Positions 52,244 through 61,440 of a DNA stretch of 64,000 bases are shown here, one piece after another. Within the stretch, counting starts at the first letter, position 1. Every line of letters begins with the position of its first letter. This DNA comes from JAENWD01 sp963796915 (GTDB lineage: Bacteria; Acidobacteriota; Vicinamibacteria; Vicinamibacterales; JAENWD01): positions 1,178,001-1,242,000 of the forward strand of contig CAWCNI010000004.1 in NCBI GenBank assembly GCA_963796915.1, given 5' to 3'. The translations under genes and the position numbers were made by a program. The notes beneath the pieces are model-generated. The model worked only from the letters and a program-made list of their open reading frames with translations, was not told where the DNA came from and did not search any database.

Positions 52244-52296
52244 CAGTTCCGCGGGCGGCCGCGAATCAGGCACCCGCCACGATCGCCGACCGGAGG

Positions 52297-52317
52297 GGGC
52301 CTCGACCTGTGAGGCCC
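52297..52317 (+). terminator. Hairpin after the DUF465 gene
   Basis: GGGCCTC (52297-52303) pairs with GAGGCCC (52311-52317) around GACCTGT, followed by TTCGGGTTT. The U tract is poor but the position suits termination. Confidence 0.55.
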
Positions 52318-52375
52318 TTCGGGTTTCCCGTCCCACCGTGCCGATTGCCGGCGCCGGTTACAATACGGGTCCGGC

Positions 52376-53023
52376 ATGAGCATCGATCGCGCTGGCGCGC
52401 CGTTCATCGGCGGCGCCGCCCTGGTGGCTCTCATCATCGCAGTCTCAGGTCACGGCCTGTGGGCATCGCCCTTCGTCGTCCTGACGCTGTTTTTCCTCTA
52501 CTTCTTCAGGGACCCGCACCGGCAGGTGGCGGCGGGGCCCGACGACGTCGTCTCGCCGGCTGATGGCCGGGTCCTGGTGGCGGGCGACGCCGAGCCCGCG
52601 GGTTCGCCGCCGGGCACGTGGCGCCAGATCAGCATTTTTCTGTCGCCGGCGGACGTGCACGTGAATCGGGTGCCGGTGGCGGGTCTTGTGACTCGCGTCG
52701 CGCGGACCGCCGGGAGATTTCTGCCCGCCTACCGGGCCGAGGCGGCCAGCCAGAACGAGCGCACGGAGATCTGGATCGATCGCGGCGGTCAGACGATCGT
52801 GGTCCGCCAGGTGGTCGGGATGCTGGCCCGCCGCATCGTGTGCCGCGTGCATGAGGGCGACACCGTGGAAACGGGGCAGCGGTACGGGATCATGAAGTTC
52901 GGATCGCGCATGGACATCTACCTTCCGCCCGACGCGACGATCAGCACCCACGTCGGCGACCGCGTGCGGGGGGGCGAGACAGTGCTCGCGCGCCTCGTGT
53001 CGGCGCGGGAGACCACGGCATGA
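52376..53023 (+). CDS. psd: Phosphatidylserine decarboxylase proenzyme
   Basis: This is the short archaeal/PSD-A-type proenzyme, 215 residues. It has an N-terminal membrane segment pair, FFRDPHR (44-50), VVSPADGRV (58-66), FLSPADVHVNRVPVAG (88-103) and the self-cleavage site KFGSRMD (174-180), where the pyruvoyl group would form on S177. It makes phosphatidylethanolamine from phosphatidylserine. TACAAT ends 11 bases before the ATG. It overlaps pssA by 4 bp, so the two steps are coupled. Confidence 0.96.
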   Translation: MSIDRAGAPFIGGAALVALIIAVSGHGLWASPFVVLTLFFLYFFRDPHRQVAAGPDDVVSPADGRVLVAGDAEPAGSPPGTWRQISIFLSPADVHVNRVPVAGLVTRVARTAGRFLPAYRAEAASQNERTEIWIDRGGQTIVVRQVVGMLARRIVCRVHEGDTVETGQRYGIMKFGSRMDIYLPPDATISTHVGDRVRGGETVLARLVSARETTA

Positions 53024-53826
53024 GCGACCCGTCCCAGGGCCCCCGCCCGTTCCGCGTCGCGCCGCAGCGGCCCGCGGAATCGCATCCGGCCCGGCAGCCA
53101 CGTCGCGGCGTCGCCATCCTGCCGAGCCTGTTCACGCTCGGCAATCTGTTCTGCGGCTACGCCTGCATCATCTACGCGATGCGCGGGGAGTTCGAGTCGG
53201 CCGCGCCCTTCATCGGCCTTGCCGTCATTCTCGACATGCTGGACGGCAGGATCGCGCGCCTCACCGGGACCGCGAGCGAGTTCGGGGTGCAGTTCGATTC
53301 GATGGCCGACGTGGTCTCGTTCGGCCTGGCGCCGGCGGTCCTCACGTTTGCGTGGGGCCTCAGCACGTTGGGCCGGCTCGGATGGGCGACAGCGTTCCTG
53401 TTCGTGACGACCGCCGCGCTGCGCCTCGCGCGTTTCAACATCCAGGCGGCGTCGGCTGACAAACGGTATTTCGTCGGGATGCCCAGTCCAGCCGCCGCAG
53501 GCGTGCTGGCGTCGACTGTCTTCGCCTACCCGGCGGGCCTCCTGCAGTTCAGGTCGTCGCTGCCGGCGATTCTCCTGGTCGTCTTCCCCGCGCTGATGAT
53601 GGTCAGCACGGTGAAATTCCACAGCTTCAAGAATTTCGACCTGCAGGCACGCCGCCCGTTCCGAGTGCTGATCTTTTTTGCGGTGCTGCTGCTGGCGATC
53701 GTCACCCACCCGCAGAGCGTGCTCGTCGTGATCTCCTACGGGTACCTGATCTCGCCGTTCATCGGCATGCTGATCAGCCGCCTGCGCCGGAAGCCGCAGC
53801 CGCAGCCGCCGGCAGCGTCATCGTAA
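53020..53826 (+). CDS. pssA: CDP-diacylglycerol-serine O-phosphatidyltransferase
   Basis: The 268-residue membrane enzyme carries the full CDP-alcohol phosphotransferase motif, D72-x2-D75-G-x2-A-R80-x8-G89-x3-D93-x3-D97. About eight membrane helices follow. It makes phosphatidylserine, the substrate of the upstream psd product. Its last 53 bases overlap the 3' end of the opposite-strand histidine kinase gene, so the Pro/Gln-rich tail (RRKPQPQPPAASS) and the kinase tail are coded by the same DNA. Confidence 0.96.
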   Translation: MSDPSQGPRPFRVAPQRPAESHPARQPRRGVAILPSLFTLGNLFCGYACIIYAMRGEFESAAPFIGLAVILDMLDGRIARLTGTASEFGVQFDSMADVVSFGLAPAVLTFAWGLSTLGRLGWATAFLFVTTAALRLARFNIQAASADKRYFVGMPSPAAAGVLASTVFAYPAGLLQFRSSLPAILLVVFPALMMVSTVKFHSFKNFDLQARRPFRVLIFFAVLLLAIVTHPQSVLVVISYGYLISPFIGMLISRLRRKPQPQPPAASS

Positions 53827-56800
53827 CCGTCGTCCCGCGGCCTTTCTCGCTGCGCACGGCGATCGCCCCGCCGTTCAACTCCACGTTCCGCTTCGCGATG
53901 GTCAGGCCGAGCCCCGTGCCCGTGGCCTTGGTGGAGAAGTACGGCTCGAACAGATGTTCGAGCGCGTCGGCGTCCATGCCGACGCCGGTGTCTTCGACGG
54001 CAATCGCGATCTGATCGCTTTGACGCTCGGTTCGCAGCGTCAGCGTGCCTCCGCCGCGCATCGCGTGCAAGGCGTTCTCGATCACATTCACGAGGGCCCT
54101 CCCGAGCAGGCCGCGATCGATGACCAACTCCGGGAGGTTCGGCGCCTCGTCGACGATGAGAGTGACGTTGTCGGGCAGGCCCGCACGGTACGGGGCGACG
54201 ACTTCTTCGATCACGTCGGCCAGCCTCGTCGGCGCCGGGCGAGCGACTGGCGACGAGGCGAAACTCGAGAACTCGCTCGAGATCTGTCGCAGCAACGCGA
54301 CCTGCGACAGGATCGTGTCGACGCAGCCGTCGAGCACGCCGCCGAGCGGCGACCCGGCGTCGCGGTGGACCCGGCGAAGGTGCTCGGCAGAGAGCTGGAC
54401 CGGCGTCAGCGGGTTCTTGATGTCGTGAGCGACCTGGCGGGCCATGTCAGCCCACGCGGCCAGCCGGTTGTTCTTTTCGAGCTCGACGCGCTGGTGCTTC
54501 AGGTCGTCGGCCATCTGGTTGAACGCGTCGACCAGCCGGCGGAGCTCGTCGGCTGTCGAGGCATGAATCCGCGCATCGAGATCGCCGCGCGCGATGCGAC
54601 GGGTGGCGCGGGTCAGGCGGTTGACCGGGTCGGCAATCCGTTCCGCCGTGACGTAGCCGATTGCGGCGCCGAGCAGAATCAGGAGCACCGTCGCCAGCGT
54701 GACGCGCCGATCGAGTACCTCGAGCTCGCGCAGCGTCTCCTGCTGGCGCAGCGTGAGCGGCACCGTGAGAATGGCGCCGGCCTCGCCGTCGCGGACCGGC
54801 ACCGCCGCGACGGTGTACTGCAGGCGTCCGAGCCGCTCGTCGCCGACATAGCTGGACTGCCGGTCGATGCTGATCGCACGCGCCGCATCGGCCGGCGTCC
54901 GCGTCGGGAGCAGGCCGGAGGCGAAGAGGTCGCGCTGGCTCGTCGCGACGAGGCTCGTGTTGACGAAGACGTTGACGTCCTGATCGATGATGCGGCTCAC
55001 CGAGATCATCACGTCGTCGGTGATGACGTTGGGCTCGCCGCGGTCGCGCCGCTGCTGGCTCACCACTGTCTCGATGACCCGCCGCGCCGCCGACGCCGTC
55101 CTCAGTGCGCCGGCTTCCAGTCCCTCGCGCAGCTGGCCGGCGACGTACGCGCGCGTCACCAGCGCCATGGCCAGGACCGGGACGACTGCCGCCGCCACGA
55201 ACAGCAGGAACAGCTTGCGATAAAAGCTCTGGCGGATTTCCCGGAGCAGGGCGCGGCCGGTCACGGGATGGCGGCCGGCCAGGCGGCCGAGCAATCCCAG
55301 CCCGACGACCAGCGCCACGAAGGTCACGCCAGCCAGCACGCCGATTTCCGCCAGCGCAACGGCGTGGTCGGTCGGCGTTGGCTGGGCGTAGCCGATGGCG
55401 TAGATGCCGGCGCGATCGTTGCTGAGCAGCACGCGCGAGGGCTGGTCTCCGTGTTCGAGCACCGTCCAGAAGGGAGCACGGTCGGCGCGGAAGACGCGCT
55501 GCAGCAGGGCGTCGCTGATCGGCCACGCCGTGCCCGCTGTCGGGTAGACAGGCGTCCGGCCCCACCCGTACACCGCGAAGTCGATTTCGTGACCGTAAGT
55601 GAGATCTGCGCTCTGCAGGCCGGGCCTGAAGAGGGCAGCGTAGGGGTCCTGCGCCGTGACAAACGGCAGCGTGCCGTAGTCGAGGACGACGTGGACCAGG
55701 ATGATGCCGGCACGCCGCACAGTGCCTGACGCATCCTTTGCGCAGATCGCGCGGCCGGCGTGGAGGAGCACGTGGTCGTCTGTCGACGGCGGTGCTTCGC
55801 CGAACACGACCCAGTTGCACTGCGCGTCACCGGGCCGATCCGTCACGAGAAACTCTGTCGGAAGGTTCAACGCGAAGCGGCTCACGAGGACGCCGTCAGG
55901 TGAATACAGCTCGACCGACGATGTCAGGCGGCGGCGTCCGAGCTCTGTCAGCGACCACAGGTAGTAGGCGCGATCGGCGTCCGGCACATCGCCAGCCGCG
56001 CCGATCGCCGCGAATTGATCCGGCAGATCGGGCACGGCGTCGAGGTTGTCGAGCGAACGCCGCAGCAGGATGCGCAAGTCTGTTCGGTGGTTGAGGACCT
56101 CCGGCGTGTACTGCGCCGCGATCGTCTGTCCCAGCGCCGCATTCTCGAGGGCGACGATGGCTGGGTAGAAGCATTGCGAGGGAATGGCGAGCGCCAGGAA
56201 CGCCATGACCAGGCGCAGTGCCTGCGAGGCGTGCCGATAACGCGACGCCGCCCATCGCACCGCGGCGCCAGCGGCCACCACGCCCAGGATCGCAGGGACG
56301 AGCGGCGCGCGTTCGGCGACCGGCCGCCATGCCGCCGCGGCGCCAATCACCAGGAGAGGAACGCCGATGTAGATCGCGACCAGCGCGAGCCGCAACGCAA
56401 CGGCGCGACGGCGAACCCGCCACCTCGTCACCGCGAGGCGCAGCACCGTCACCATCGTCCAGAAGGCAGCCGCGTTGAGGCACAGCGTGGCGACGACGAG
56501 GATGATTCGCTCCAGGTCGAACGGATGCAGGCTGAATTGGACGCCGAAGCTGTGAGCTTCACGGACCACATGCGACAGCGCGCGCTCCTGTGCGAGGAGC
56601 AGAGCGCCGATCGCGAGCGCAGCCAGGATCTGACACGCCCAGAAGGCCGTCGCGGCGAGCCCGGACGCTGGCTCCCTGACAGTCGCGTGCCGTCCGACCC
56701 TCCAGCGCTCGACCAGCTCGAACGCCAGGCCGACCAGCGCGAGGAGCAGCAGCGCGCTGGCCATGAAATCGGGGCCGGATCGGAGGAGCAATCCCGAGAC

Positions 56801-57763
56801 GCCTCCGCCCGCGGTCAGCGACCACCATGACGACGGGACTGCGAGCGCGATCACCCCGCGGGCCAGCACCAGCGCGGCCACAAGTAGACCGGTCAGGCGC
56901 AGGTACAACCCGGGTCGGTTCGTGGCTTCCTGGTACTCGCGCAGGGCGACAGCGAGACAGAGCAACGTCAGCGCGACGACAGCGAACACTGCCGCCCGTA
57001 CGCGGAACTGCCAGGTCGCTCTGAGCTGCCGCAGCGCAGCGGGCGCGACTTCGGCTTCGAGCAATGCCGGCGCATCTTGCGCCGTGAGGAGGAACCCGTA
57101 AGGCGGGACTGATTCGCCCGCGCCCTCGTAGTGCGTCCTCAGCGTGACGGGTACGAGCGATGTCTGAAAGGTGAACGTGTCCTGACCGGCAGGTCGAGGC
57201 AGGCCGTCGCGAGTGAGGAGGTGTTCCGCCGCGACGCTGCCGAGGCGACGTCCCTGCGGCCCCGTCTCAGTGACCGGGTGCACGTGCACCAGGTGCAGAC
57301 CGAGCGGCCCGGGGGCGACGAACAACGCGGCCTGACCGAGGACTCGCTCGTCAGGGAGCGTCGAGGGCCGGCCGGCCCACGCCACCGGCCTCCCACCCTC
57401 GTCGTAGACGGAGATGGCGTCGACGTCTGGGTGCGCGTGGATGAAGGCGCTGGCTTCGTCGAACAACGCCCTCGCCCGCGCGATGTCGTGACCGGGGACG
57501 GGGGAGGGCTGCGACACCGAGGCGAGGCGCGTCGTCGCGGTCTCGAGCTCCGCGGCAAGGCTGGTGAAGTCCTGCTGCACTTCGGCGGCGACGCGCTTGA
57601 GTGCCGTCGCCTCCGACGGGCCGAAGCGGAAGCGCTCCACCAGGACGCCGGCAATGGCCAGCGCAGCTGCGAGCAGCAGCCCGGTGGCCGCAATGCGCAG
57701 CAACCGGCGCGCATCGGGGACGACCGCCACGCGCGGCGGCTTGTCGTCGGTCACGGCACCCAC
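53774..57763 (-). CDS. Very large NtrY-like membrane sensor histidine kinase
   Basis: The 1329-residue protein has an N-terminal helix (~22-42), an extracytoplasmic domain to ~250, a block of about eight helices (~255-545), a second large extracytoplasmic domain (~546-830), further helices near 840 and 885, a third sensor region, and then HAMP (ERIADPVNRLTRATRRIARGDLDARI), HisKA (ARQVAHDIKNPLTPVQLSAEHL, phospho-His ~1113) and HATPase (NALHAM, EDTGVGMD, GTGLGLTIAKRNVELNGG). The catalytic part is NtrY-like; the multi-sensor front is unusual. It starts at GTG 57763, seven bases after a -10, so is probably leaderless. No response regulator gene is nearby. Confidence 0.9.
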   Translation of the reverse strand: MGAVTDDKPPRVAVVPDARRLLRIAATGLLLAAALAIAGVLVERFRFGPSEATALKRVAAEVQQDFTSLAAELETATTRLASVSQPSPVPGHDIARARALFDEASAFIHAHPDVDAISVYDEGGRPVAWAGRPSTLPDERVLGQAALFVAPGPLGLHLVHVHPVTETGPQGRRLGSVAAEHLLTRDGLPRPAGQDTFTFQTSLVPVTLRTHYEGAGESVPPYGFLLTAQDAPALLEAEVAPAALRQLRATWQFRVRAAVFAVVALTLLCLAVALREYQEATNRPGLYLRLTGLLVAALVLARGVIALAVPSSWWSLTAGGGVSGLLLRSGPDFMASALLLLALVGLAFELVERWRVGRHATVREPASGLAATAFWACQILAALAIGALLLAQERALSHVVREAHSFGVQFSLHPFDLERIILVVATLCLNAAAFWTMVTVLRLAVTRWRVRRRAVALRLALVAIYIGVPLLVIGAAAAWRPVAERAPLVPAILGVVAAGAAVRWAASRYRHASQALRLVMAFLALAIPSQCFYPAIVALENAALGQTIAAQYTPEVLNHRTDLRILLRRSLDNLDAVPDLPDQFAAIGAAGDVPDADRAYYLWSLTELGRRRLTSSVELYSPDGVLVSRFALNLPTEFLVTDRPGDAQCNWVVFGEAPPSTDDHVLLHAGRAICAKDASGTVRRAGIILVHVVLDYGTLPFVTAQDPYAALFRPGLQSADLTYGHEIDFAVYGWGRTPVYPTAGTAWPISDALLQRVFRADRAPFWTVLEHGDQPSRVLLSNDRAGIYAIGYAQPTPTDHAVALAEIGVLAGVTFVALVVGLGLLGRLAGRHPVTGRALLREIRQSFYRKLFLLFVAAAVVPVLAMALVTRAYVAGQLREGLEAGALRTASAARRVIETVVSQQRRDRGEPNVITDDVMISVSRIIDQDVNVFVNTSLVATSQRDLFASGLLPTRTPADAARAISIDRQSSYVGDERLGRLQYTVAAVPVRDGEAGAILTVPLTLRQQETLRELEVLDRRVTLATVLLILLGAAIGYVTAERIADPVNRLTRATRRIARGDLDARIHASTADELRRLVDAFNQMADDLKHQRVELEKNNRLAAWADMARQVAHDIKNPLTPVQLSAEHLRRVHRDAGSPLGGVLDGCVDTILSQVALLRQISSEFSSFASSPVARPAPTRLADVIEEVVAPYRAGLPDNVTLIVDEAPNLPELVIDRGLLGRALVNVIENALHAMRGGGTLTLRTERQSDQIAIAVEDTGVGMDADALEHLFEPYFSTKATGTGLGLTIAKRNVELNGGAIAVRSEKGRGTTVTMTLPAAAAAASGAGG

Positions 57764-57770
57764 GTATCGG

Positions 57771-57800
57771 AGAATACTGGCCGACGTGGACTTGCAGCAA
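57771..57800 (-). promoter_or_regulatory. Promoter for the histidine kinase gene
   Basis: On the minus strand TTGCTG (57800-57795) and TATTCT (57776-57771) are 18 bases apart. The start of transcription would fall at or next to the GTG at 57763. Confidence 0.5.
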
Positions 57801-57872
57801 GCCGCCCGCGCCGCGGCGACGGCGATGCTATAGTGACTTCACGCGGCGTTTTCTCCTGCCGCGGTCATCGCG

Positions 57873-58880
57873 ATGCCCCTCTCAGAGGCCATCAAAACCT
57901 CCCTGAAACGTGGTGCGCTGGTCACCGCCGCCAACTGGCAAGTCATCGCCATTCAGTTCGTCGCGGAGTCTGCCTTCAAGGCGCTGCTGGTCGTTCCGGT
58001 CGTCGGGGCGGCGTTTCTGCTGGCACTGCTGGTCGGCAGCAGCGTCGAGGAGGTGATCACCGGCGACCTTCGGCAGACGATGGCGCTGGCGATCGCGGCG
58101 CTCGGAGAGCATACGCCGGCACTGGTGGCCTACCTGGGAGGCGTCGCGGCCGTCGTCGTCGGCGGCTCGCTGCTCATGTTCGTCGTGAAGGCCGGAAGCG
58201 TCGCCGTGCTGGTACGGGCCGAACGGCGATCGCCGGCGGTGGAGCGGCCGCCGCTGATGGTCTCGACAGTCAGGCAAGCCGAGGCGTTCACGCTCGAGCA
58301 GTTCGCCGACGGCATGGTGGAGCTGCGAGCGCGTTTCGTCAGCCTGGGGCTGTGCCTTCTCGTGATCTATGGCGTGACGGGTGCCGTGTACCTGATGGGC
58401 CTGATGGGGTCCTACCACTGGGCCAGCGTGATTGATGCCCGATGGTTGGGGCCGACACTCGCGGCGTTGGCGTCGACGGCACTCGTCGCGTGGATCACTG
58501 TCGTGAACCTGTTGTACCTGCTCACCCAGATCCTCATCGCGTCGCGCGACATCAGCGTCGGGCGGGCCCTGGCAGCGTTGCCGCGCCTGGTCGTTGTCGA
58601 GTGGCAGCTCGTGGGTGGCGTATTCGTGGTGATGCTGGTGCTGGTGCTGCTGGCGACTGCCGCGTCGATCCTGGCTTCGGCGGCGGTTGGCGTCATCGGG
58701 TTCGTGCCGTTTGCGGGGTTTGCGATGCTGCCGCTGCAGCTCCTGGCGTGGCTTGCCCGTGGACTGCTGTTCGAATTCCTGGGGCTGTCGGCGCTCACGG
58801 CTTACGCGCGAGTGCTGCGCACGCTCGACGGCGGCAGCAGAACGGCGGTCATCGCCGTTCCGGTGATAGGAGTGCAATGA
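57873..58880 (+). CDS. Integral membrane protein of unknown function
   Basis: The 335-residue protein has about six membrane helices (for example ALLVVPVVGAAFLLALLV, LGGVAAVVVGGSLLMFVVKAGSVAVLV, FVSLGLCLLVIYGVTGAVYLMGLMG, LASTALVAWITVVNLLYLLTQIL, LVGGVFVVMLVLVLLATAASILAS). Its tandem helix layout with an amphipathic N terminus resembles glycerophosphoryl-phosphodiesterase membrane-domain or DUF975-like families, but the match is not firm. It overlaps the aminotransferase start by 4 bp (ATGA). TATAGT at 57829-57834 is a possible -10. Confidence 0.8.
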   Translation: MPLSEAIKTSLKRGALVTAANWQVIAIQFVAESAFKALLVVPVVGAAFLLALLVGSSVEEVITGDLRQTMALAIAALGEHTPALVAYLGGVAAVVVGGSLLMFVVKAGSVAVLVRAERRSPAVERPPLMVSTVRQAEAFTLEQFADGMVELRARFVSLGLCLLVIYGVTGAVYLMGLMGSYHWASVIDARWLGPTLAALASTALVAWITVVNLLYLLTQILIASRDISVGRALAALPRLVVVEWQLVGGVFVVMLVLVLLATAASILASAAVGVIGFVPFAGFAMLPLQLLAWLARGLLFEFLGLSALTAYARVLRTLDGGSRTAVIAVPVIGVQ

Positions 58881-60160
58881 GCTACGAACGCGCGTTCTCA
58901 CGAAGCGCGCAGCGCATGCGCGAGTCGCCCATCCGGCGGATGGGCGCGCTGGCGGCCCGTGTGCCCGATCTCGTGTCGTTCGCGCCAGGGTATCCCGACG
59001 ACAGCATGTTCCCGTGGGAGGCGTTCCGGACAATCGCCGCCGACGTGCTGAGCGGCGCAGACGGCAACGCCCTGCAGTACGGCGCGACGCGCGGCTACCG
59101 CCCGCTCGTCGACCTGCTCGAGACCATCCTCGACACGCGAGGCATCAGCTCGACGTTTGAGGAGCGGCTCGTGACGTCAGGGTCGCAGCAGGGCCTCGAC
59201 CTGCTGGCCCGGGTCCTGCTGGACCCCGGCGACGTCGTGCTGATGGAGCTGCCCACATACACCGGTGCGATCTCCGCCTTCATCAACGCGCAGGCCGAGC
59301 TCGTCGGGATTCCCCAGGACGCCGATGGCGTCAGCCTCGCGGCCCTCGACGAGACGTATCTCCAGCTGACCGCGGCGGGCCGGCGCGTCAAGTTCCTCTA
59401 CGTCGTTCCCAACTTTCAAAACCCGACCGGCCTGTTGATCGGCCTGCGGAAGCGACAGGAGCTCCTGGCGTGGTCGGCGCAACGGGATGTGATCCTCGTC
59501 GAGGACGACCCATACGGCGATCTCTACTTCCCCGACACGACGTCGCCGGCAGAGACGCGCCCGATCAAGGCGGACGACGACGCGGGCCGCGTCGTCTATC
59601 TGGGCAGCTTCTCCAAGACGCTGGCGCCGGGGTTCAGAGTCGCGTGGCTTGTCGGACCGGCGCCGCTCGTGGCGAAAATGGAAATCGCCAAGCAGTCGGC
59701 CGACATCTGCAGCGGCGCCCTCGACCAGCGGATCGTTCACCGCGCCGTGCGTGACGGCGTCGTCAGCGCTCAGGCAGAGGCACTGCGCCTGCACTATCAG
59801 GCCAAGCGCACCGTCATGCAGGAAGCGCTGGCGCGTGAGCTCGCCGGCGAGGTGTCGTGCGCGCCGCCACGGGGCGGGTTCTTCCTCTGGGCCACGCTGA
59901 AAGGCGGCCTCGACGCGCAGATCGTGCTGGAGCACGCCATTGCCGCGGGCGTGACCTTCGTGATCGGCAGCGCTTTCTTCGTGAACGGCCAGGGACACGA
60001 CACGCTGCGCCTGTCGTTTTCGCAGCCGGCCACCGCGCGACTCGCGGAAGGAGTCGCCCGTCTGGCCGTCGGGATTCGCGCCGCGCGCGCCGCAGGCCCT
60101 CAGGACGACGGCGAAGCTGTCGGGAGAAGGCTCAACGGAATCTCGTCGCCCAGGGGATAG
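58877..60160 (+). CDS. PLP-dependent aminotransferase, 2-aminoadipate/LysN-type class I
   Basis: The 427-residue enzyme has the class I/II fold landmarks: LVSFAPGYPDDSMFP, LQYGATRGYRPLVDLLE, TSGSQQGLDLLARVLLDPGDVVLMELPTYTG, VVPNFQNPTG, VEDDPYGDLYF, and SFSKTLAPGFRVAW with the PLP Lys. This pattern is shared by 2-aminoadipate transaminase (LysN) and aromatic or alanine aminotransferases with wide specificity. It starts in the ATGA overlap with the membrane protein. Its last 61 bases overlap the opposite-strand propeller gene. Confidence 0.92.
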   Translation: MSYERAFSRSAQRMRESPIRRMGALAARVPDLVSFAPGYPDDSMFPWEAFRTIAADVLSGADGNALQYGATRGYRPLVDLLETILDTRGISSTFEERLVTSGSQQGLDLLARVLLDPGDVVLMELPTYTGAISAFINAQAELVGIPQDADGVSLAALDETYLQLTAAGRRVKFLYVVPNFQNPTGLLIGLRKRQELLAWSAQRDVILVEDDPYGDLYFPDTTSPAETRPIKADDDAGRVVYLGSFSKTLAPGFRVAWLVGPAPLVAKMEIAKQSADICSGALDQRIVHRAVRDGVVSAQAEALRLHYQAKRTVMQEALARELAGEVSCAPPRGGFFLWATLKGGLDAQIVLEHAIAAGVTFVIGSAFFVNGQGHDTLRLSFSQPATARLAEGVARLAVGIRAARAAGPQDDGEAVGRRLNGISSPRG

Positions 60161-61368
60161 GGCATCGGGATTGGCGCCGGCTCGAGACGTCGCCGGAGGA
60201 TCTGGAAGTTGCCCTCACGTGTGACGCCGGCGATGCCTGGCGGCCCACTCTCGCCGCCGACCAGCTGCGGCGGTCCCTCGAGGTCGGCGTTGTAGACGGC
60301 CTTGCCGGTTTCGACACCGCCTTCGGGCCCCGCGCTGTAGCCGTAGACCTCGAACGCGACGCCCGCCACGACGACAGTCTTTCCGACGACGAGCGGTCCG
60401 CCCGAGGGCCGGACGGGCAGGTTCGCTTTCCACCGGAGCGATCCGCCGTTGCGATCGATCGCCCAGAGAATGTTGTCGAAGGCGACGTAATACACGAGTT
60501 TTTCGTCAACAGCCGGCGCACCCGAGGGCTTGCCGCCGCAGCGGCGGCGCCAGCGCTCCTTGCCGTTCGATGTCTTGAGGCAATAGAAATACTTGTCGCC
60601 GGCGCCAACGAACAGCCTGTCGTCGAGGACCAGCAGCTCGCCCGGCGTCCCTCCGAGCATCCGTTCCCATCGCGGCTCGCCGGTCAGCAGCGACACCGAG
60701 ACGACGCGATGATCCGCGAGGGAGAAGTAGGCGGCGTCGGCGGCGATAAAGGGACGGGCCGCCAGCGCCGCTCCGAGCGATTTCTTCCACAGGACCTGAC
60801 CGTCGGCGCCTCGGACAGTGATGACGGTGCCGTCCGGAGACCCGGCCACCACCCAACCGGAGTCCACAAGAGGGGAGGTCACCGCGCCTCCGGGCATCGG
60901 CACGCTCCAGCGCGCCGCGCCGGAGAGCGCATCGAATGCCGTGAGCAGCTCGTCACCGGCGGCGACCACGAGGCCGCCATCGACGCCGGGAGGCACCGTG
61001 GTGACGAGGTCGTAGCTCCAACGCAGTTTGCCGGCGTCCAGATCGACAGCGACCAGCTTGCCCGTGGTGAGCGCGATGTAGGCGCCCTTGCCGTCGATGG
61101 CCGGTGGCGCGGCGGGCGCGGCGTCGAGCGACACGTCGAGCGCCGCGTCGAGGTCGAATGTCTCGGGCTCGTGCGGCCGACGACGACCGCGATGTTCCAG
61201 CATCCCCGGAAGGTTCGTCTTGGTGAGCGGTCCGGTCAGCGTCCCGGGCAGCGACGTGGCGGGCGTCGCTGGCGTCTGCGATCCTGTGGACGGAACGGCC
61301 TGCCCGCTGGCGGCGTGAGCCGCCGCGAGGGCAAGAACGACAAGGAGCGACACGCGAAGCGCGGGCAT
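60100..61368 (-). CDS. Secreted PQQ-binding-like beta-propeller protein
   Basis: The 422-residue product from ATG 61368 has a signal peptide (LLVVLALAAAHAASGQ) and an eight-bladed PQQ-like repeat: LVAVDLDAGKLRWSYDL, LTAFDALSGAARWSVPM, TVITVRGADGQVLWKKSL, VVSVSLLTGEPRWERML, YCLKTSNGKERWRRRC, LWAIDRNGGSLRWKANL. This is the BamB-like or outer-membrane-scaffold style of propeller, with no known enzyme site. Longer starts (61434 and beyond) lie downstream of or within the promoter and are less likely. Confidence 0.88.
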   Translation of the reverse strand: MPALRVSLLVVLALAAAHAASGQAVPSTGSQTPATPATSLPGTLTGPLTKTNLPGMLEHRGRRRPHEPETFDLDAALDVSLDAAPAAPPAIDGKGAYIALTTGKLVAVDLDAGKLRWSYDLVTTVPPGVDGGLVVAAGDELLTAFDALSGAARWSVPMPGGAVTSPLVDSGWVVAGSPDGTVITVRGADGQVLWKKSLGAALAARPFIAADAAYFSLADHRVVSVSLLTGEPRWERMLGGTPGELLVLDDRLFVGAGDKYFYCLKTSNGKERWRRRCGGKPSGAPAVDEKLVYYVAFDNILWAIDRNGGSLRWKANLPVRPSGGPLVVGKTVVVAGVAFEVYGYSAGPEGGVETGKAVYNADLEGPPQLVGGESGPPGIAGVTREGNFQILRRRLEPAPIPMPYPLGDEIPLSLLPTASPSS

Positions 61369-61433
61369 GGTGGCAGCCGGGCGGACGGGCGCAACCCCCG
61401 AATCGTGCGTGGCAGCGCGAAGACGCCAACGCA

Positions 61434-61440
61434 TATAATA
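61434..61440. promoter_or_regulatory. TATAATA bidirectional -10 between guaA and the propeller gene
   Basis: TATAAT (61434-61439) on the plus strand could drive guaA with a leader of about 90 bases, in which CGATCG arms (~61456-61461 and ~61482-61487) with GGGCG/CGCCC can fold. On the minus strand TATTAT (61440-61435) would drive the propeller gene. No purine riboswitch consensus was recognised in the leader. Confidence 0.5.

Noticed and set aside
53954..55729. 591-codon open frame opposite the histidine kinase
   Set aside because: Same reasoning: antisense shadow with Arg/Asp/Gln-rich translation and no recognisable fold.
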